From contig DATDVD010000068.1 of the NCBI GenBank assembly GCA_035290065.1, positions 1 through 7,723 of the forward strand: a stretch of 7,723 nt of DNA, read 5' to 3'. The position numbers and the translations under genes are program-made. The DNA is from DATDVD01 sp035290065 (GTDB lineage: Bacteria; Pseudomonadota; Gammaproteobacteria; Coxiellales; Coxiellaceae). The first letter of the stretch is position 1, and each line of letters starts with the position of its first letter. Positions 5,261 to 7,723 of this stretch are shown piece by piece. Under the pieces are notes generated by a model. The model searched no databases. It saw only the letters and a list, made by a program, of their open reading frames with translations, and had not been told where the DNA came from.

Positions 5261-7723
5261 ATGCCCACTCCTCAATTCATTGGCTTTAAATCGGCATTTT
5301 GTTCAAAGCTAGGAATAAATCCCAGCGATGCCGACTGGGAAGGCAAGCTGGAAGAACGAATTGCCAGCTATAGACGCGGAAGCCAGCCTTTTCTTCACCA
5401 ATTCAAAGAAATAATCGCCCGTGATTATTCTCCCACGGAAGCAGAACGTTCAGAATTACAGCAATTTTTAGCTAACAATTATCCGGATGTACTTCCCCTT
5501 TTCACGGCACTTTTAGAAACATTCCCGCTGCCGGCTGATTCAACCCCTGCAGCGGCACCTACCGAATCATTAGAAGCTTTTGTTGAGCGAACATTACGGG
5601 AAGAAAAAAGAGATAATGAAGGGTTTTTCGATACCATTACCGAAGAACTCATGTTATTGCCTGTTATCGTAAATCCCAGTGGCACGATGTATGATATATT
5701 GACGCTGGTAATGCACTGTAATCCTGATGAACCACGAGATCCTAACACCCGCGATCTCATTACCGGTTATAGTTTCGATAGAAAACAATATAACCTATTA
5801 GAAGCTTGGTTCAGATCAAAATCCTCTGATCGATTAGCTGAATGGCACAGAAAACGCGAGGCGGAAAATCTCCCCACTCCCACTGATTTATATAATGCCC
5901 TACGAGAGGGCAAAAGCTTATCTACTCTTATAAATGAAATTCGAGCACGAAGAGCGGCTGCAGAAAGTGCCAGAGGAGCGGCTACCACCGCTCGTTCCGC
6001 TTCCCCACGCGACATGAGTGGTGGAGCGGCTGCGGCTGCAGAAAATACGGGTGATGGGGCTGGCAGAAGAATCCCTGGCTTGGGAAAGGACGGTGGGGGA
6101 GCTGGAGGAGCTGGAGGAAGCGGCGGCGGTAGCGAAGGGGCATGGGCAACCACCGTTGGTGCGCCTCTTAGAATGCCCCCCGCTTCTGCTCCAAGAGCCA
6201 CAGAAGAATTCACCTCCATACCTGTCGGAGCAGCGGGAGGAAGTGCCACCGCCCTGATCGTTTCACCGCCTTTGGCCTTATCCGAAGAAGGATTGGCGTT
6301 CAAAGAAGCATTACAAAAAAAAATGTCACAAGGAAGAGGAACAATAGAGGATTTTGCCTCTCTCGGTTTAACAGATGAACGGCTAGCCCGTCTTTATACT
6401 GCCTTCGCCTTGTATCTCACCGAGGCGCCCCGTGGACTCCCCCTGCCAGTTTTTATTGATTCCTTAGCCACACTGCTTAGGAATCCGGATATCCTGACCG
6501 TGCTTAACTTCAACCCTGATTACATTTTTGGATTAATGGGTGTTATAGAAAATACATTCAACGAAGAACTTTATCAGTGGTTTAACAACCGAATCATGCC
6601 GGCCGAAGGGGGCCGTTCTTCTTCTCGTCGTTGGACGCTACAAATAGAAAATCTCGCTATACATCTGGCAGATTTCTTAAGACGTTACCAACCGCTATTG
6701 AATCGCTTAACAGACGCCGATCAAGCTCGTTTTTTACAGGCCGTGCTTCATATCGATTTAAGTAATTCACAAAGAGAATTTATAGACAATGATGAATCCA
6801 GCGACTTTCCTAGAACACGAACAACTCATTTTTCAACAGGTCGTTCTCGTCTAGCTGACAGAAGAGTGCTGGAGAATCCCTCTGAACCCAGTGGCTTTCC
6901 TAGAATATGGACAACTCGCTTTTCAGCGGGTCGTTCTCGTTTAACTGACAGAAGAACGCTGGAAAACACTGAGATAAAAAGACGCCTCCACTGTTTGGCT
7001 GGCAGGATTCAGACATTTGAAAGGGCGATTGAACGAGATGCACTCGAATTTACGGCTAGTTTTTCAAGCTTTGAATATCCCGAGGTTACAACCTGTTACC
7101 AAAAAGGATGGATAAAACTTACTTTTCCTAATTTTATTTTTAGAAGTTTGAGACACTCTTTCTATTATGGAGAGTTTTTTGATTCCAAATTTAAAGGCAG
7201 AATGTTTAATGTTAAATGCGTGGATTTAGTTATAAAAATCAGGCAAATCACTACGTGCCCTCTCCTACGAGGCCTTCTTGACCTGACACTGAATCTTGAA
7301 CAACCCTTACCCAGTGAATCTCCTGAACAGTACTTCTGTCGAGTGACCCGTGAGCGGGCTAAATTCGAGTTTGTAGTAGAAGCTTCTGTGGAGAATGTTC
7401 CGCAACGTATACAGGCATTAGCAATCCTAAATTGGCTGAGCGTGTTTAAAGCCAGTCTTTTAGCTCAATTAGAGAGCCATCCTGAGTTACAAGATTCCCA
7501 AGGGATTCGAGATTTGAAACAACTGTGGGAAAACCGCACAGGTCCTCATGCCAATAATTTTGAGTTTGAAAGAACGTTTGATACTGCTGTAAAAGGTGAA
7601 GACTTGGAACGTTCTATTTTGTCTACCTTCGCCGCGATTAGAAAAATACTGATTGATCGCAAAAATGATAAGCGGGGCACAGAAGGCCTCTTGTGTACAT
7701 TAGGTGTAGTAAAACGTTCCGAG
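5261..7723 (+). CDS. U-box domain protein, candidate host-directed E3 ubiquitin ligase effector (3' end outside window)
   Basis: The frame is open for 821 codons to the window edge. Residues 119-187 match a U-box, the zinc-free RING-like fold that binds ubiquitin E2 enzymes: D124-T-I126, ELMLLPVIV (129-137), PSG (139-141), YD (144-145), DPNTR (160-164) and a closing helix ending EAW (181-183). Ile126, Pro161 and Arg164 correspond to E2-contact and linchpin positions in eukaryotic CHIP/Ufd2 U-boxes, and no zinc-ligand set is present. The segment after DPNTR is about two residues short, and the usual Arg after YD is Ile. Residues 1-115 look helical, 230-335 are a Gly/Ala-rich linker, 345-500 look helical, 512-569 hold a 30-residue duplication, and 570-821 are unrecognised. 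There is no signal peptide or membrane helix. Bacteria lack this ubiquitin pathway, so a role inside a host cell, as for Legionella LubX, is inferred. AAGG lies nine bases before the start. Confidence 0.8.
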   Translation, partial: MPTPQFIGFKSAFCSKLGINPSDADWEGKLEERIASYRRGSQPFLHQFKEIIARDYSPTEAERSELQQFLANNYPDVLPLFTALLETFPLPADSTPAAAPTESLEAFVERTLREEKRDNEGFFDTITEELMLLPVIVNPSGTMYDILTLVMHCNPDEPRDPNTRDLITGYSFDRKQYNLLEAWFRSKSSDRLAEWHRKREAENLPTPTDLYNALREGKSLSTLINEIRARRAAAESARGAATTARSASPRDMSGGAAAAAENTGDGAGRRIPGLGKDGGGAGGAGGSGGGSEGAWATTVGAPLRMPPASAPRATEEFTSIPVGAAGGSATALIVSPPLALSEEGLAFKEALQKKMSQGRGTIEDFASLGLTDERLARLYTAFALYLTEAPRGLPLPVFIDSLATLLRNPDILTVLNFNPDYIFGLMGVIENTFNEELYQWFNNRIMPAEGGRSSSRRWTLQIENLAIHLADFLRRYQPLLNRLTDADQARFLQAVLHIDLSNSQREFIDNDESSDFPRTRTTHFSTGRSRLADRRVLENPSEPSGFPRIWTTRFSAGRSRLTDRRTLENTEIKRRLHCLAGRIQTFERAIERDALEFTASFSSFEYPEVTTCYQKGWIKLTFPNFIFRSLRHSFYYGEFFDSKFKGRMFNVKCVDLVIKIRQITTCPLLRGLLDLTLNLEQPLPSESPEQYFCRVTRERAKFEFVVEASVENVPQRIQALAILNWLSVFKASLLAQLESHPELQDSQGIRDLKQLWENRTGPHANNFEFERTFDTAVKGEDLERSILSTFAAIRKILIDRKNDKRGTEGLLCTLGVVKRSE
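5948..6265 (+). repeat. Gly/Ala/Ser-rich low-complexity linker within the U-box gene
   Basis: This stretch encodes residues about 230-335, dominated by Ala, Gly, Ser, Arg and Pro, with a dense core DGGGAGGAGGSGGG at 277-290. It separates the N-terminal U-box half from the large C-terminal part and is probably a flexible tether. The composition parallels the central tract of the 629-residue orphan, although the exact repeats differ. Confidence 0.75.
6794..6967 (+). repeat. 90-bp in-frame tandem duplication in the U-box gene
   Basis: Residues 512-539 and 542-569 are two copies of one segment with a 30-residue period. The shared pattern is E-x-S-x-FPR-x-x-TT-x-FS-x-GRSRL-x-DRR-x-LEN. Several substitutions separate the copies, so the duplication is not recent. 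The segment is Arg-rich and lies between two predicted helical regions. Confidence 0.92.

Noticed and set aside
5767..6303. Minus-strand frame of 178 codons rich in Ala and Pro
   Set aside because: It is antisense to the Gly/Ala linker of the U-box gene, and GC-rich low-complexity coding DNA gives long antisense frames by default.

Overview
The window looks like the chromosome of an intracellular gammaproteobacterium, most likely of the order Legionellales (Legionella/Coxiella/Rickettsiella-type). Three things point that way. The AspRS is clearly gammaproteobacterial and close to the Pseudomonas form. The housekeeping genes alternate with long orphan genes carrying effector-like features, including a eukaryotic-type U-box. 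Two PmrA-box-like direct repeats sit upstream of those orphan genes. The order is inferred; no rRNA or other taxonomic marker is present.

Layout: (1) Positions 1-348 form one large imperfect palindrome. Two 138-bp arms, with one mismatch, flank a palindromic repeat element. The right arm holds the start of a DUF502 membrane-protein gene, and the left arm holds an inverted copy of its first 33 codons that runs off the window edge. (2) Positions 250-870 are the complete DUF502 gene (+). (3) Positions 867-2756 (-) are a 629-codon orphan gene with an Ala/Pro/Gly-rich repetitive centre and a Glu-rich tail; its stop codon overlaps that of DUF502. (4) Positions 2757-3202 are a 446-bp non-coding stretch with a PmrA-box-like repeat, a GCTYYT hexanucleotide tract, one full and one partial palindromic repeat element, and a possible aspS promoter. 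(5) Positions 3203-4981 are aspS (+), intact. (6) Positions 4982-5260 are non-coding, with another palindromic element, a second PmrA-box-like repeat and a TATAAT -10 hexamer. (7) From 5261 to beyond the window end (+) runs a reading frame of at least 821 codons, encoding a protein with a U-box (E2-binding, E3 ubiquitin-ligase-type) domain, a Gly/Ala-rich linker and a 30-residue tandem duplication.

Interpretation: conserved housekeeping genes appear to have acquired probable host-directed effector genes on both sides of aspS, with REP/REPIN-like palindromes marking nearly every junction. The U-box protein is the clearest candidate for an undescribed host-manipulation factor. The 629-residue protein has no recognised fold, but its tail, context and upstream motif suggest that it too may be secreted. 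The AspRS carries residues typical of non-discriminating enzymes, which suggests Asn-tRNA(Asn) is made by transamidation.
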